Source: Corticium candelabrum
Taxonomy: Eukaryota > Porifera > Homoscleromorpha > Homosclerophorida > Plakinidae
Assembly (NCBI RefSeq): GCF_963422355.1
Contig: NC_085093.1
Span: 1,852,051-1,916,050, forward strand
DNA length: 64,000 nucleotides
Direction of reading: 5' to 3'
The notes under the pieces are model-generated. The model did not search any database. It saw only the letters and a program-made list of their open reading frames with translations, and was not told the origin of the DNA. This document shows positions 23,304-35,868 of this stretch, in pieces. Every line of letters starts with the position of its first letter. Positions within the stretch are counted from its first letter, which is position 1. Both the position numbers and the translations under genes were made by a program.

Positions 23304-25468
23304 TTAAATTGACATATGCAAGGATTACAAAGAAAAGTTAAAAGACTAAAGAAGACAAACTAGAGCCATGACATTCTGTGATCAAGAGTTATAACTGATC
23401 ATGAGTACATAATATTTAGGTGCTACCATGTTACAATTTTGACGTAGAATGCTATTGAAACAAGACCGTATTAGCAGTTTAAATATGTATAGTTGTATTA
23501 TTTTGTAAAAGTCAAAGCAAAAAATCAAAAATTTACTGGCGACCGTCTGCAAGTACAAGAAATCTTAAACTTTGACTTGCATTGTGTAGCCGTTGCCTTC
23601 TTCTTGCTTTATGACGATCTGAAGATGCAAGATGGTCCGACCTGTCAAAGTCAATATAAATATACATACAGGAATTATAGGCCATGCACACAGTATACAT
23701 GCAGTGTACAATCATGACCTAGCTAAAGTGATCATGAGCAAATCATGACCTAATCTAGCTAGAATGAGCATGCAGCCAGCTACCCAGAGATCTATAGCTA
23801 AAATTTTAGTGCTCACCTCGCTTACGGCGTCAGACACGCAGCGTTCTAGTTCCTATTTAGTCAGAGAACAACGTCGACTTATGCCTCTGTCTCTAGAGAA
23901 ACGTCGAACGGATCGTTCGCCGAGTCCCCGAAGTCCTGGAAACATCGTCTGTAATTCTTCACTGATGACAGCATGACTATTACAGAGTACGAAATAACGG
24001 CCGGACATCGGACATTTACCGACCGAACGAAGCATTTGTCCGGCCATTCGTGATTTTGCCGGACAATTTGTCCGGTGGCATAGCGGCAGGTGTGGAATTC
24101 CGTATGAGCAACCCACATCCTCGCACATCCCAGTGTCATGTCAACAAACGTAGTTTCCGCAGTTTGCGCACGAAACAAACGCAAACAGCCACGCGTCGTA
24201 CGTGTGCTGTATATCGGAACACGTATTTTGTCAAATCCCGGATGTGCGCGCTCAAGTACACACGCTGGGGCTCGAAGGTGCGCAACAAAAATGCGGCAGA
24301 CAGACACGGGCCGTACACCGTGAACGTGGCAGGTTAGGAAACTCAAAGATATGTGCGTGTGATGTTTTCTGTAGGGGCTTTAAGAACCCGAAGATGATTA
24401 GGTTGCTAGGATAGCACGAAGTCCTTGAACTAAAAACCTGCCACTAGCGTAGCGTAGTGCATGTTCTTGGAACGATTGCAGTTTCCACGTCTAGAGGTAT
24501 GGCGCATATGCGGACGAAGATGACTCTTCAAACCTCACCGAGTAGGCCACGCCAATGGAAGTCAAAAGGAGAAGAGGATGGCTGTGTGAGACGGGGCATG
24601 CAGAAATTTATGCGGATGGGCTTGTAGCCATGCAGCGCAGAGTCGAGGAAGCGATGAAAGTCTGTCTCTCTCTTTATTGCTATTCCAAACAATGGCCACT
24701 TTTTAGTCAGGCTTTTTTAGTAATTTGTCAGGTGGATTGTACTAATTGCATGCATATGACTCTTTATCAAAAGGCATGCAACATCAAAGTGTCATCTAGA
24801 GCCATGAAACCTGGCGCTTAGTCAGGCATCCTCGAGCTAGCTGCGGTGGCAAGTGTCCTTTATCAACCTGTTCGTGCAGTGTATTTCAACAGATTTGGTT
24901 TGGCAATACAAATACATGGACACGTGTACCAACCTTGAATTATTGCGGCAACCCATGATAACAGCCATGAATTGATCCACTACAGTAACCATCAACTAGA
25001 TCTGAATGGACCCAGACCACTTTGTTCCTTGTGCTTGTATATCCAGTGTGGTGGACTCAGATGTTGGAAAAAGGTGTGGTGGGATCAGTGTGAGTACACA
25101 TTTCGCTTGAATGTGTCATTGCTACACTCCTGGAGGAGGTGTTGCAAGGTCTTTACTCCCAAGCAGGCGTCCATTGGACCCGGCAAGAATGTATATAACC
25201 CTTGTGGTTGAAACTTTTGGTCTTTGGTTGTCTCACAGCCTCGATGTTTCAAAATCAATTTCACGGAGATCAGCAATGCATAACCACCTGACCGTTAGCC
25301 AAGCCACCTCACACCTCTATCTACAGTTGTCCACCAAACGTTGGCTTTATAATTCTAAGATGGTTTTAGAGAGACTAGCATTCGAGAGTAAGAAAGATAT
25401 TTTTGGGTTAATTTGAGATAGTTGTGTTGGGATTGGGGTTGGGAAAATATAGTAGCATAGAGAAAAAG

Positions 25469-25470
<2 letters not shown>

Positions 25471-25517
<47 letters not shown>
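25471..25517. repeat. (TA)n microsatellite
   Basis: Second TA run within the long-TIR element. It is followed by two TGTCCGAC phrases and a TGTCCGG. Confidence 0.95.
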
Positions 25518-25522
<5 letters not shown>

Positions 25523-27290
25523 CTGAATTATTGTAAGTGATAAGTAGTATTTTCCAGGATTGGAATGTCCGACCAGACGTTTCTAATGTCCGACAAATTT
25601 TGAATTGACAGGACATGATGTCCGGTGGTTAGTCAAAGACTATTTCGCACACTGTATTACCCTCTTCGACTCGCTTCCGAACAAAATCCTCGTCAACTTC
25701 GTCCATGGAGATCGAGAGTGGAGAGAATGCACGACCTGCCGTTACATCGTGAGATCATAGAGACCGGCTGGGACTTCCCCGTTAGATGTTTAGAGGCGTG
25801 GTCTAGATGATCCACGCAAATGTCCTCTAGCTAGATAGTTGCTTGGAGTCTTTCCAAATCGACTAGACGTCAACTTTCCAGTGTAGGCTAGACGTTGATC
25901 TCGTTGATTATAGATGCCCCAGACGCGTGCCTCCATGCTGCAACGGGCTTCCCTCGCTCATCACTGCAAGGAATGTCTCACGCGTGAGCGTGACGTTTGA
26001 CGAAAGCCGGGTGCAAGTGCTTACCGACTTGTCGTGAGAGGTCGGTCGAGGCTTTCTCATGCATCTCTTAATTGCATTACATTGCATGCTTGCCAGAGGC
26101 GTGGCTGGGCGTGGCTAAGCTAGACGCAACTTTCGTCTTTCAATATTGAAGTCACCGGCGACCGCCCGCGCGGTGTCATTATGCCGTTTATGAGATATCG
26201 CTCGCGCTAGCAGCTGCGGGTAACTTTTTATTTACATTTAGTACGGAGAAAGAAACTTGGATGGATGGAAAGATTGAATCTATTTGCAAAGTAAATGAAT
26301 ATTGAAATGACAATAGGTCTTCAATCAATTTCTATTTTCGATGTAATGGAATATTGTAAGAGCAAGCAACGCCAGTCAATTTTTAATTTGACATTCAATT
26401 TTCAATTTGTCTCAAAAATTAAAAATGGAATGGACGAATTGGCCACGCAAATTGAAAATTTAATATTTATTTTTTAAATTAAATTGAATATTGAATTTAA
26501 CATTGGAAATTGAACTAACGTGCTTGTAATTTCAATATTCCATTGCATTGAAAAAGGAAATTGGTTGAAAATTGAGTGTGTTCAATATTCATTTTAATCC
26601 GCAAATAAATATTGTCCGTCCATCAATCAATTTTTAATTTTTAATAGAATTGAATATTGAAATTGCAAGCAACTTCTAGGCTATTTTCAATTTCTAATTC
26701 AATATTCAATTGTTGCCGGAAATTGAAAATGGAATGAACGAAATGGTCACGCACCACCCACGTGCGGCTGAAATGCGACAAGTTCTAGAATTTTTTTAGT
26801 AATTTCTCTAGATAGACACTCTCTCTTCGCGCTGACTGTGCGCTCGGAAATCGAAGGCTATCAAGACGAAACAGAATGAAGAAGCACTAGAAGTGCAAAC
26901 CCTCGGCCGGATGCACCTTGAAGGTAACTAGTCGCGCTATGACAGAATAGTTTAATTAGACAACAAAAACCGCCACGCAAAGCGAAAGTATAGAGCACAT
27001 ACGTAGTCCGTCGGCCAACACCAGAAAGCGACAAGGTGCGTAGCTCTCAAACCAGGGTGTAGTGTGCGACACTTAATTAGATTAGACCTAGCTGGCATGG
27101 TATGTAATAATTAGACATAGCACTATTTGGTTAGTACGTTAGAGGTCATATCGCCAAAACTTGCAGGAAACGGAAGCAATCTGGCCAGAAGTATCAAGCG
27201 AGTTATGGCTCGGGATTTCAGAACCGCAAGCAAGCATCGAAGTCGACGAAACCCAGACAGCAAAGGAACCAAGTCGAAGAAGACGACAAG

Positions 27291-30070
27291 GTGAGTATGA
27301 TATATACCCTGACAGACAAACAGAGCTCACTCAAAGTCACCGTGGAAATTGCGGGGGCGTTAGTGACAATGGATGTCGATACCGGGGCATCTATGACTGT
27401 GGTACCTGCGTACATATACAAACGTTTTCTGACTCACGTGAAGTTACAGAAGAGTAGAGTCAAACTTCAGACATACTCCGGAGAACCACTGACGGTAAGG
27501 GGGGGGGGGGGGAAGCTTACGTTGCAATCCGTTGCGGCAACCAGACTGCACGCGAGAAAATGGTAGATGTTGAAGTTCAAAACAAACCAACAGTCTTGGG
27601 GCGAAACTGGCTTTTACAGATCGGACTGGATTGGCACATGTTATTTAGGGTTGACAGACCGACTAGTCCACGGAAGACGCTGGGTACCGATTATACTAAG
27701 AAATACCCCGAATTGTTTGAGAAGGGAATTGGAACACTGAACGGATACGAAGCACGCATTACACTAAGACAGGATGCAGTGCCAAAGTTTCATAGACCGC
27801 GACCGGTACCCTACGCCCTACACAGTAAAGTAGACAAAGAACTGGATCGTTTGCAACAGGAGGAAATAATTCGACAAATTAACAGAAGCGAGTGGGCATC
27901 ACCTATTGTAATTGTAAGAAAGGTTGACGGCTCAATACGGGTATGTGGTGACTACAAAGTTAGTGTGAACACTTACCTGGAGACGGAATGCTACCCAATG
28001 CCTAATCCGCAAGACCTGTTTTCAACCCTAGCAGGGGGAAGAGCCTTTACTCGTTTGGACATGAAACAGGCATACCAACACATGAAGATTAGCTCAGACT
28101 CTCAGGCATACTTGAAAATCAATACTAGCAAGGGACTCTTTGTGTATACAAGGATGCCGTTTGGAATCACATCTGCACCTGCTATTTGGCAAAAGGCCAT
28201 GGATGAAATTTTAGCAGGCATTCCAGGATGCATATGCTACTTAGATGACATACTGGTAGTAGTATGTAGCCAGGAGGAACATGACCAACGGTTAACTTAG
28301 ACGTTGTGCTGGACCGACTGAGTAAGAGAGGTATTAGACTAAAAGAAGTGCACATTCAACACTTTTGAAGTGGAGTATTTGGGCCACCTAATTAGCGAGA
28401 AGGGGCTCAGACCATTGGAGAGTAAGTATCGAGCAATTAGAGAGGCTCCCCAACCACAGAATGTAACTCAATTAAAGTCATGCTTGGGTTTACTCAACTA
28501 CTATGATCGATTTTTACCGAATATCTCAACTACCCTCCAACCTTTGTACAAACTACTCCAGAAGTCTACGCCATGGATTTGGGAGAAATCACAACAAGAA
28601 GCTTCTAAAAAAGCAAGGAGAAACTATTGAATTCGAGTACAATTTGGCAAACCATTACGACTCAAGTGTGACGCCTCACCAGAAGGAATTGGGGCTTGTT
28701 TAACGCACGTTATGCCAGATGGAACTGAACAACCAATTGTATTCACATCCAGAACATAATCTTTAACTGAAAGGGGTTATGCACAGTTGAAAAGGGAAGC
28801 CTTAGCTCTCATCAACGGTGTACCACAGTTCCACAAGTATTTGATCGGACGTAAATTTACACTAGTGACAGACCATAGACCTTTACTTAAAATATTAGGA
28901 CTGAAACAAGGGATCCCGACTTTGGCAGCTGCTAGATTGCAGCGTTGGGCAATAGTACTGAGTGCGTATGACTACGATTTAGAGTTTACTCCCGGAATAA
29001 ACAACCAAGAAGCGGACATGCTGTCCAGACTTTCACTGCGTGTGGAAGCGATCGATCCCAACGAAATTACGTACCATATAAATTACTTGGACACTGCCAG
29101 CTACAACAGACCAAGTGAAGCAAGCCACAGCCAAGGATCCAATCCTTAGCAGAGTATTGAAGTATACTCTAGAGGGATGGCCAACCAATGGGTCGCCTGA
29201 ACTACACAGTTATGCCAAGAGGTCAACCGAGTTATCTATTACCGAGGGATGTCTAATATATGGAGAAAGAGTAGTGATTCCATATTCACTACAAAAACAA
29301 GTATTGTCTGAACTACACAGAGGACATATAGGAATGGTGCGAATAAAGGCGACGGCTAGAAGTTTTGTGTGGTGGTCTGCCTTGGACAGAGATATTGAGA
29401 GTATAGTCAGATCATGTTCCACGTGTCAGGAACAACGGAATAAACCTGCAATTTCAACGCCAACTCATCCTTGAATATACCCGGAAGGTCCCTGGGAACG
29501 TGTCCACGCAGACTTTGCAGAGTAGGGAGGAAGACACTACTTATTGTTAGTAGATGCGTTTTCAAAGTGGCCAGATCGAGGTCCATGAATTACACAAGAA
29601 TACTACTGCTTGCCAGACAGTAGAATGTATGAGAAGAACATTTGCAACTCATGAAATACCATATTGTATGGTAACTGACAATGGACCTCAATTCCAATCA
29701 GAGGAGTTTAGTAAATTCATGCGCTCAAGTGGCATCCACCATCAACGTACCCCACCATATCACTCATCCACGAATGAACAAGTGCAGAGGATGGTACAGG
29801 AATCAAAGAAGAGCTTGAAGTCTAAGCCATCAGAGCGAACATGGAGTCACCAAGTGTCATTGTTCTTACTTCATTATCGGACTACCCCACACGGGACGAC
29901 TGGAAAGACTCCAGCTGAGTTGCTGATGAAACGTTCTCTTAGGACGAGGCTGAGTCTCTTGAAACCGGAAACTGAAAAAGAGATACGAGATCATCAAAGA
30001 GAAGCATTTAACCAGGCTACAACCAATGTAAGAGAAATGGGTCCAGGAGACACTGTTTCTGTCTGAAATC
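27291..30070 (+). pseudogene. G1 pol remnant (protease, RT, RNase H, integrase)
   Basis: Protease site DVDTGAS near 27378. The reverse transcriptase keeps TRLDMKQAYQHMKI and the active-site YLDD near 28240 (27560-28300), then breaks by frame changes near 27560 and 28300-28370 and by stops at 28628 and 28760. RNase H (TDHRPLLKILG) lies near 28870. The integrase has a zinc-binding segment ending SCSTCQ (near 29420) and the VTDNGPQF site near 29680, but the position of the third catalytic residue reads TNEQVQRM, so the usual Glu is Gln. Gag is missing. The copy is dead in several independent ways. Confidence 0.85.
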
Positions 30071-30104
30071 CAAGAAGGGATGGTCGAAATGGCTAGCAGG
30101 AATA

Positions 30105-30473
30105 GTGACACAACGACTAAGACCATCATCTTATTTGGTAAATGTAGACGAGCACGTAAGATACGTGCATATTGATCACTTGATAACAAGACATGCAACC
30201 AATACACAAGTGATTCTGCCAGAAGAACCGAATATCTTGCCAGCTACAGTTGTACCAGATTCATCAGGACCCGTGTTAGAAGATCCTACACTTCCAGCAA
30301 GTACACTTACACTTATGGAGACTACAGATGAGGAGCATGTCATGAGGAAATCCACTGAGACTAAAGATCCATTCACAGACAATGGAGCAACTGAACCTCA
30401 GAAGAGAATCAGTCAAAGGAGATATCCAACTCGAGGGAACAGACAGCTACCTCTCAGGTATCGTAAAAACTAA
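30105..30473 (+). pseudogene. G1 C-terminal pol tail
   Basis: Open stretch after the integrase with a Ser/Thr/Pro-rich tail ending near the 3' LTR. Its position and the phrase YPTRGNRQLPLRY are typical of the region after the gypsy integrase. Frame differs from the preceding integrase part. Confidence 0.5.
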
Positions 30474-31122
30474 AGGGAGAGGAGTGTAGTGTATGACACT
30501 TAATTAGATTAGACCTAGCTGGCATGGTATGTAGTAATTAGACATAGCACTATTTGGTTAGTACGTTAGTGAGCGTTGTAGAGTGAGTAATAACAAGTAA
30601 GTCTCTAACTAATCGAGCCTGTGTCCACAGATCAAACACAAAACCGGGGAAGTTTCCGTAATTGCAATCGTCGAAGAGAAGCCATGCGAGTGCATTCGCG
30701 ATTGTTTGCCGTCTTGGAATGGGGGCTGTTTCTGAGTAACAAGGAGGACTAGATTGACTAAGGCTACGCCCACGCAAATTTGCAGCAACAGCGAACCGAG
30801 AGTACAAGACAAACGTGGTCCCATGCATAAGCTCTATAGACATTAGCTATATAACGCGAATGCTTAACCAGTGCAGCTGTCTTTTCTAGAGCTGGAGGTA
30901 ATGAAGTGCGGTCTCTAGATAGTATTTCTCACATTGCCATGGTAGTTCTGTTCACTTTGAGCACTTAATTAATTGTCCAGTTACGAAGACGTCCTTCTAC
31001 GTGTAGCAACTTTTCCCTTACGTTATACGCTACACATAACATCGTCTAAAAAACACTGTACTGTACCATAGACCTCGATCACGGTACCGGAAGTAATCAT
31101 TACGCCCCCGCATCACAATTCT

Positions 31123-31371
31123 TTACACGAGGTTACGTAATAGATGCAGGTCATCGTCTGTCTGGCGTGTTGCTTGTTTCCCACACGTCCAGAAAAAGTT
31201 TTGGACTCTTTTGAAGCCAGCCAAATGACAAACCGATGAGGTTATGAGGCCACATGTCTGAGACCTGAGTTTGGGCAAGAGTACTACAGAAAGACCGTTG
31301 ATTTCCATTCGTAGGAGAACAGCAGACACCGTTTCAGAGTCCACAACAAGGTAGTTGTGCAGCGCTTTCAT
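31123..31371 (-). other. Conserved open stretch in block B, function unknown
   Basis: The minus strand reads MKALHNYLVVDSETVSAVLL then RMEINGLSVVLL. The B' partner (45492-45674) differs by few residues and its frame is cut at a changed codon. The phrase LLRMEINGLS loosely recalls the A-family DNA polymerase motif, but that is far too short to assign. Confidence 0.2.
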
Positions 31372-32000
31372 TCTACATGATGCCTGCTTGCCTAGACATC
31401 TAGGCTTTTTGTTGGCAGCCTAATTCGCATTGGTACGGCTTTCTGTTTGATTACAGTTTGTTCTACTGCTGCTGTAATAGAAGTTGAACTGCTAATGAGC
31501 AATCTGGTTTAGTTTAGGTCTCTAGAAAAGTTGACAGACGCACAACTCAAAAGGTTTCGTCATCGCATGTCATGTGATCACGTGCGATATCGTAAGCTAT
31601 TTGGCTAATGCTGCGAGCTAACATGTTCACAATGGATGCTTTATGCCTTAGTAGTTTGCATAATGTGTTTTACCCGTTTTGAGTGCTCTCCCGACTACAG
31701 AGTTAGCAAGATCGCTCTACTAACATGTGTGCCACGCTCCTAAATTTTGTTGGCTTTCGGATACCTAGCGGCCCCGGTATGGAGAGGCAAACAGGTGCAG
31801 TTGGAGTTCTGTCATACTGTTTTATTTTTTAGAGTTATCAAAACTTCCCCGGACTTGAGGGCTACACAACTTCGTAAAGAAGCGTCTTTTGGGGGGGGGG
31901 GGAGATTGGCCGACGGAGCCTGGCCGATGGAGCCTGGTCGACGGAGCCACTAAGGGCGGTTTTCGGCGTGGCATAGGTAACAGCAGAGCCATATGTATGG

Positions 32001-32116
32001 CTAGCCTCGTACCAGACCCTCTCGCGCCGTCGTGTTCGGTTCCCGTATAACACCGGAGTTGTCGTGTTATACGGGAACCGGACACGACGGCGCGAGAGGG
32101 TCTGGTACGAGGCTAC
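32001..32116. mobile_element. Palindromic MITE, copy 2
   Basis: Arms starting CTAGCCTCGTACCAGACCC and its complement enclose a short loop. Internal arm phrases (TTCGGTTCCCGTATAACA) parallel copy 1 at position 44. GTATGGCT at 31995-32002 and 117-124 of the next hundred (32117-32124) is a direct flanking repeat. Confidence 0.75.
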
Positions 32117-32159
32117 GTATGGCTCTGGGTACCACCAAAGCCAAAACAAAATTAGATGT

Positions 32160-32935
32160 AGGAAAACGTGAACGTTACAAATGTAGCTAGATTAGGCGTT
32201 GTTTCTAAGTGCTAAACCCTCACGTACAACAAAAGAAACAGCTCGCCACCGATTTTCCAGCTCACAACAATCTAGACGTCTGGTTGTTTGTGCAGCTTCT
32301 CTAGAAGTCTGGTTGTTGTCGTAATGGGGGAAAACATGTAAGCTTTCAATGTAGATCAGGTTGTTTCGAAGTGCTAAAGCAAGCCCAATGTTACACGCCG
32401 GGTAGCCTCGACGCGCGTTACGTGTGAAGTAACGCGCGTGATCATTGTTCTGTTTGTTGGTGGGCAAGTTACAAATGTAGAGGAAAAGAAGCAGCTCACC
32501 ACCGATTTCCGGCTCACAAGAATGTAGATGTCTAGTTGTTTCTGCAGCTTCTCTAGGCGTCTGTTTGCTTATATAGCTTCTCTAGACGTCTGGTTGCTTG
32601 TGCAGCTTCTCTAGACGTCTAGTAGTTGTCGTAATGGGAGAAAATATGCATGTTACAACGAAGTGCTGGAACAAACCAAATGTTACAAGTCGGAGAGCCT
32701 CGACGCTAGGCTGGCTGGCCGTCTTCGCCTTACGTGATGAAGTAACGAGCGTGATCATTGTTCTGTTTGTTGGTGGAAAACATATGTTACAAATGTAGAG
32801 CAAAACAAGCAGCTCACCACCAATTTTTTCCGGCTCACAAGAATGTAAAAGTCTCTTTTTTGTGCAGCTTTTCTAGGCGTCTCGTTGTTTGTGCCGCTTC
32901 TCTAGCTAAACGTCCGGTTGTTGCCTAGTAGCAGC
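32160..32935. repeat. Tandem modules of about 300 bp
   Basis: Phrases such as GCAGCTTCTCTAGACGTCTG, GTGATCATTGTTCTGTTTGT and AGCAGCTCACCACCGAT recur in the same order in units beginning near 32165, 32470 and 32790 (last partial). No coding role is evident; these may be decayed satellite or element subrepeats. Confidence 0.55.
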
Positions 32936-33170
32936 TACCAAACAAAGAGAGGTGGAGCCTCATGATGACATCACATTCGTCTATTGGTCGGTAATGACAC
33001 CAATTCTCGTCTATATATTGGTCGGAATAGCTTCATTTGCACCTGCACTAATTGAGTAGAAATACGGTCGATCGGTCGGTCATCGAACGATTACTATACC
33101 CTTAGCCCGGAAATCCGGGCGTCGGGTAACGAAAAGAAGAGTCAGAAATACAACCAACGCCTAGCCACAC

Positions 33171-33265
33171 CTAGGCTCGAGAGTCCAACCGGATATTTTT
33201 TCCCGCGGGAGTCCAATCAGTCATCTCCCCCAGGGGGGAGGTGACCGGCTGGACTCTCGAGCCTA
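33171..33265. mobile_element. Palindromic MITE, copy 3, exact 8-bp target duplication
   Basis: Ends CTAGGCTCGAGAGTCC and its complement, with a GC-rich centre. AGCCACAC is present exactly at 33163-33170 and 33266-33273. The surrounding 32940-34200 shows no gene. Confidence 0.85.
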
Positions 33266-34210
33266 AGCCACACTCTTTTCCCGCCGCGTCATATTTTGCC
33301 CGGAAGTACGACGCAGCGACAAAGGGTCTGGCTACGCGATACTACCAACTGCTCTCGAAACAATGCTCGACTGTGAGTTGATGTCACCGCGAACTTCAGG
33401 CGCGTAAATACTGTACCCAGGATTTTCTGGGTAGAGTTTCCAAAAGTTAATATCAACAATGCAAATTAATATCAATGGCATTACGCGGTTTAGTTAACAT
33501 TTACATACGCGTCCTAATTCAAGCCTGTTGATATTGAATTGCATAAAATTGTATACTCAGTGACTATTTATCTAGTTTCTATGGTAAGAAGGTTATCTAG
33601 TGGGCCCGGCCGCTTTCACTACTACTCTAGACCAATTACGTAGATAGAGCTATAGACTAACAGCATAATTAAAAATTAGAGCGTCAACTATTGCAGATCT
33701 AACAGTCTTCTAGTTTAACAGTTCTGAAAGAGGATTCTTCAGGACTCGCGTTAACGGTCACTCAAGCTAACAGTAAAGGTGACGCCGACCTCTTGGGGTT
33801 TTCGGGCAACCTGGAAACATGCCTGGGTACGCCACTGGCGGTGGACCATTTAGTGACCTGCTAATTGGCTACTTCCTCTACTAGCAGCATTCAAGTTGTA
33901 AAGTTATACCATACAGTAATTCTGAATAAGCTACTAACCCTATCAACTCTTGAACTGCCTGTGTAATAAACACGCCGTCGGTATATCCTAACTATTTTCC
34001 GGGAGCTGCGGTTTCCAACGCTACCAAACTCGTACGTCACTGCATGTCCGCCCTCTACTAGGCTCTAGTGCGTAGAAGTTATTACAGATTTTCAAAGCGC
34101 AGAGTCAGCGCGAACAGAATATTATATGAACTCTAGATAGCCCATGCTTCTACGGCAAACCTTACCAGTCGGGTACGTACACTAGAGAACACAGGCGCGG
34201 ATCTACCATA

Positions 34211-34343
34211 TGTTAGGATGGTCGGCATCCTGGACACGTTAGTCATCTGACTGAACGTCGGTAGCCCGTAGAATAAGTTACTACTAGCAGTCGTGTTGAG
34301 TTGTACTAGACTGTATAGTCAAATAAAGTATCTAAACGATACA
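34211..34343 (+). repeat. Gypsy G2-family LTR with primer-site-like flank
   Basis: TGTTAGGATGGTCGGCATCC to ACGATACA is about 133 bp and matches the 3' LTR of G2' (54538-54661). It is followed by GGATGACAGAATG, in the place of a primer-binding site, and then switches to gypsy RT sequence in the opposite orientation. It therefore looks like a 5' LTR attached to a rearranged body. Five-base flanks do not match. Confidence 0.75.
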
Positions 34344-34537
34344 GGATGACAGAATGTGGCCCATATACTTCACTTCTGTTTCCCTTAAGCTGGATTTACA
34401 ATATGTAAACGCTTGAGCGTGGCGTCGCGTCGCGTGCGTCGTGTAGCGTCACGTCACACGCGTCGACCATTCACAATGTAAATTTTAGCGCGTCACAGAC
34501 GTCGGTGCATGTATTCCTGAATGGCCACTCGCGCTAG

Positions 34538-35868
34538 ATTACCACGCGCAAAAAATACGGCTACGCCCATTTTATCTCGTGTTATAGAACGGATTCAGAC
34601 GAAGAGGAGGAAACGCTACTGTTGTGTCGCTTGTTGCATCACCACCGCTGCAGAAAAGCAAAAAGAAGAGCACGTCAAGTTTGGGTTCGTGAGATACATC
34701 AACGACGCACCGAGCAGGGACAGTACCATCAACTTCTCCAAGAGATGCGGTTGCACGACTCTGACAGCCACTTTAGATATCTGAGAATGTCAAAGGCTAC
34801 ATTTGACCAACTGTTGGCAAAAGTAGGGCCTTTGTTGGTTCGCCGTCAGTAAAGCAGTGTCGTCAGACCATCAATATTCCCTGGCGAGAGACTGGCGTTG
34901 ACCCTTCGCTATTTGGCAACGGGAAACTCGCAGATATCGCTTTCTTTCAGTTTCAGTGTTGGGGCGGCAACAGTATGCCAAATTGTTAGGGAGACTTGCA
35001 GTGCCATATGGAACGTTCTGATGGAAGAGTATGTGAGGGCCTCTGCTACAGAAGACGTCTGGAAGAGTATCAGTGCACAATTTTCTCAACTCTGGAATTT
35101 TCCAAACTGTCTTAGAGCAATAGACGGCAAACTTGTGGTAATTCAAGCTCCTGATAGATCAGGTTCCACATACTACAACTACAAGGGGGCTTATTCCATT
35201 GTTCTATTGACAGTGTGTGATGCTCACTACAGATTTATTCTAGTAGATGTAGGAGATTCAGGTCGCTATAGTGATGGTGGTGTGTTTTCAAATTCTGCAT
35301 TTGGCCAAGCAATTGAATTTGGTAGCTTGTCATTACCAGTAAGTAGGCCATTGCCTGGAACTAGCACAGAGGCTCCATTCATGTTTGTTGGGGATGAGGC
35401 ATTCCCTTTACGTACCAACATGTTGAGACCGTATCCAGGTAGGGGCCTAGATGAACGAACGGCTGTGTTTAATTACAGAGTAAGCAGAGCTAGGCGTGTA
35501 ATTGAAAACACTTTTGGAATTTTGGCTGCACGTTGGAGGATATTTAGGCGATCCATCATTGCAGCACCAGACAATGCTGTCATATTTACAAAAGCAGCTA
35601 TTGCCCTTCACAACTACCTACGAACCAATGAGTCTTCGGTATATTGTCTCCAGGCTTTACTGATGCTGAAGATGGTGCTGGTCACTTACTGAGAGGAACT
35701 TGGAGGCATGAAGTTGATGATGGTGGGATGCCCAGAATTGGACAAATAGGAGGAAATCGGAGCAGTCGATCTGTAGGTGAAGTGAGAGACATGCACCGAG
35801 ACTATTTTATGACACCAGAAGGAGAGGTCACCTGGCAGTACAACCATGTCAACCGCAAAGACTATTAA
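34538..35868 (+). pseudogene. PIF/Harbinger DDE transposase (HARBI1-like), one stop and one frameshift
   Basis: The frame opens at 34538 (no in-frame ATG seen) and has the family's N-terminal phrases VREIHQRRTEQGQYHQLLQE and RMSKATFDQLL. It hits TAA at 34850-34852 and resumes in the same frame with PGERLALTLRYLATG. The DDE_4 core follows: LRAIDGKLVVI (first Asp), FILVDVGDSGRYSDGGVF (second Asp) and RARRVIENTFGILAARWR (Glu). A one-base loss near 35640 shifts the C-terminal part (FTDAEDGAGHLLRGTWRHE to WQYNHVNRKDY, stop 35866-35868). Only two lesions separate it from an open frame, so the copy died recently. Confidence 0.88.

Larger units (their letters stand above)
22147..26755. mobile_element. 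4.6-kb element with about 550-600-bp terminal inverted repeats
   Basis: Left arm 22147-22746 and right arm 26201-26755 are inverted copies, starting GGTGCGTGACCATTTCGT and ending ACGAAATGGTCACGCACC with small differences. The arms are made of AATATTGAAA-like phrases and end internally at GTTACCCGCAGCTGCTAGCG. Block B' lacks the element at the matching place (about 44307-44455), though the empty site is not a clean match and holds about 140 bp of other sequence. The interior has (TA)n runs at 23261-23301 and 25471-25517, TGTCCGG-rich patches near 24000-24075 and 25555-25630, and one candidate ORF. The superfamily is not identified. Confidence 0.8.
27058..30643 (+). mobile_element. Ty3/gypsy retrotransposon G1, degraded
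   Basis: Its 3' LTR is 30485-30643. The first 85 bases of that LTR (TGTAGTGT..ACACTTAATT onward) recur at 27058-27142, where the 5' LTR is cut short by a deletion that also removes gag. Flanks CAGGG (27053-27057) and CCGGG (30644-30648) are a 5-bp target duplication with one mismatch. Block B' holds the empty site, reading CAAAC-CCGGG-GAAGTT near 44940. Confidence 0.85.
19544..31800. repeat. Segmental duplication block B (partner 41710-46113)
   Basis: Near-identical to block B' along its length once two insertions are removed: the long-TIR element at 22147-26755 and gypsy G1 at 27058-30643. It begins at the shared phrase CTCCTTGGCATG and ends after GAGAGGCAAACAGGTGCAG. It carries synaptogyrin-like copy B. 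Differences are mostly scattered single-base changes and small indels, indicating recent duplication. Confidence 0.9.

Noticed and set aside
31123..31371. A-family DNA polymerase fragment (LLRMEINGLS)
   Set aside because: Only a ten-residue resemblance; no other polymerase motif in either block copy.
34871..35146. Minus-strand frame across the Harbinger transposase
   Set aside because: Shadow of the transposase, whose DDE motifs establish the plus strand as coding.
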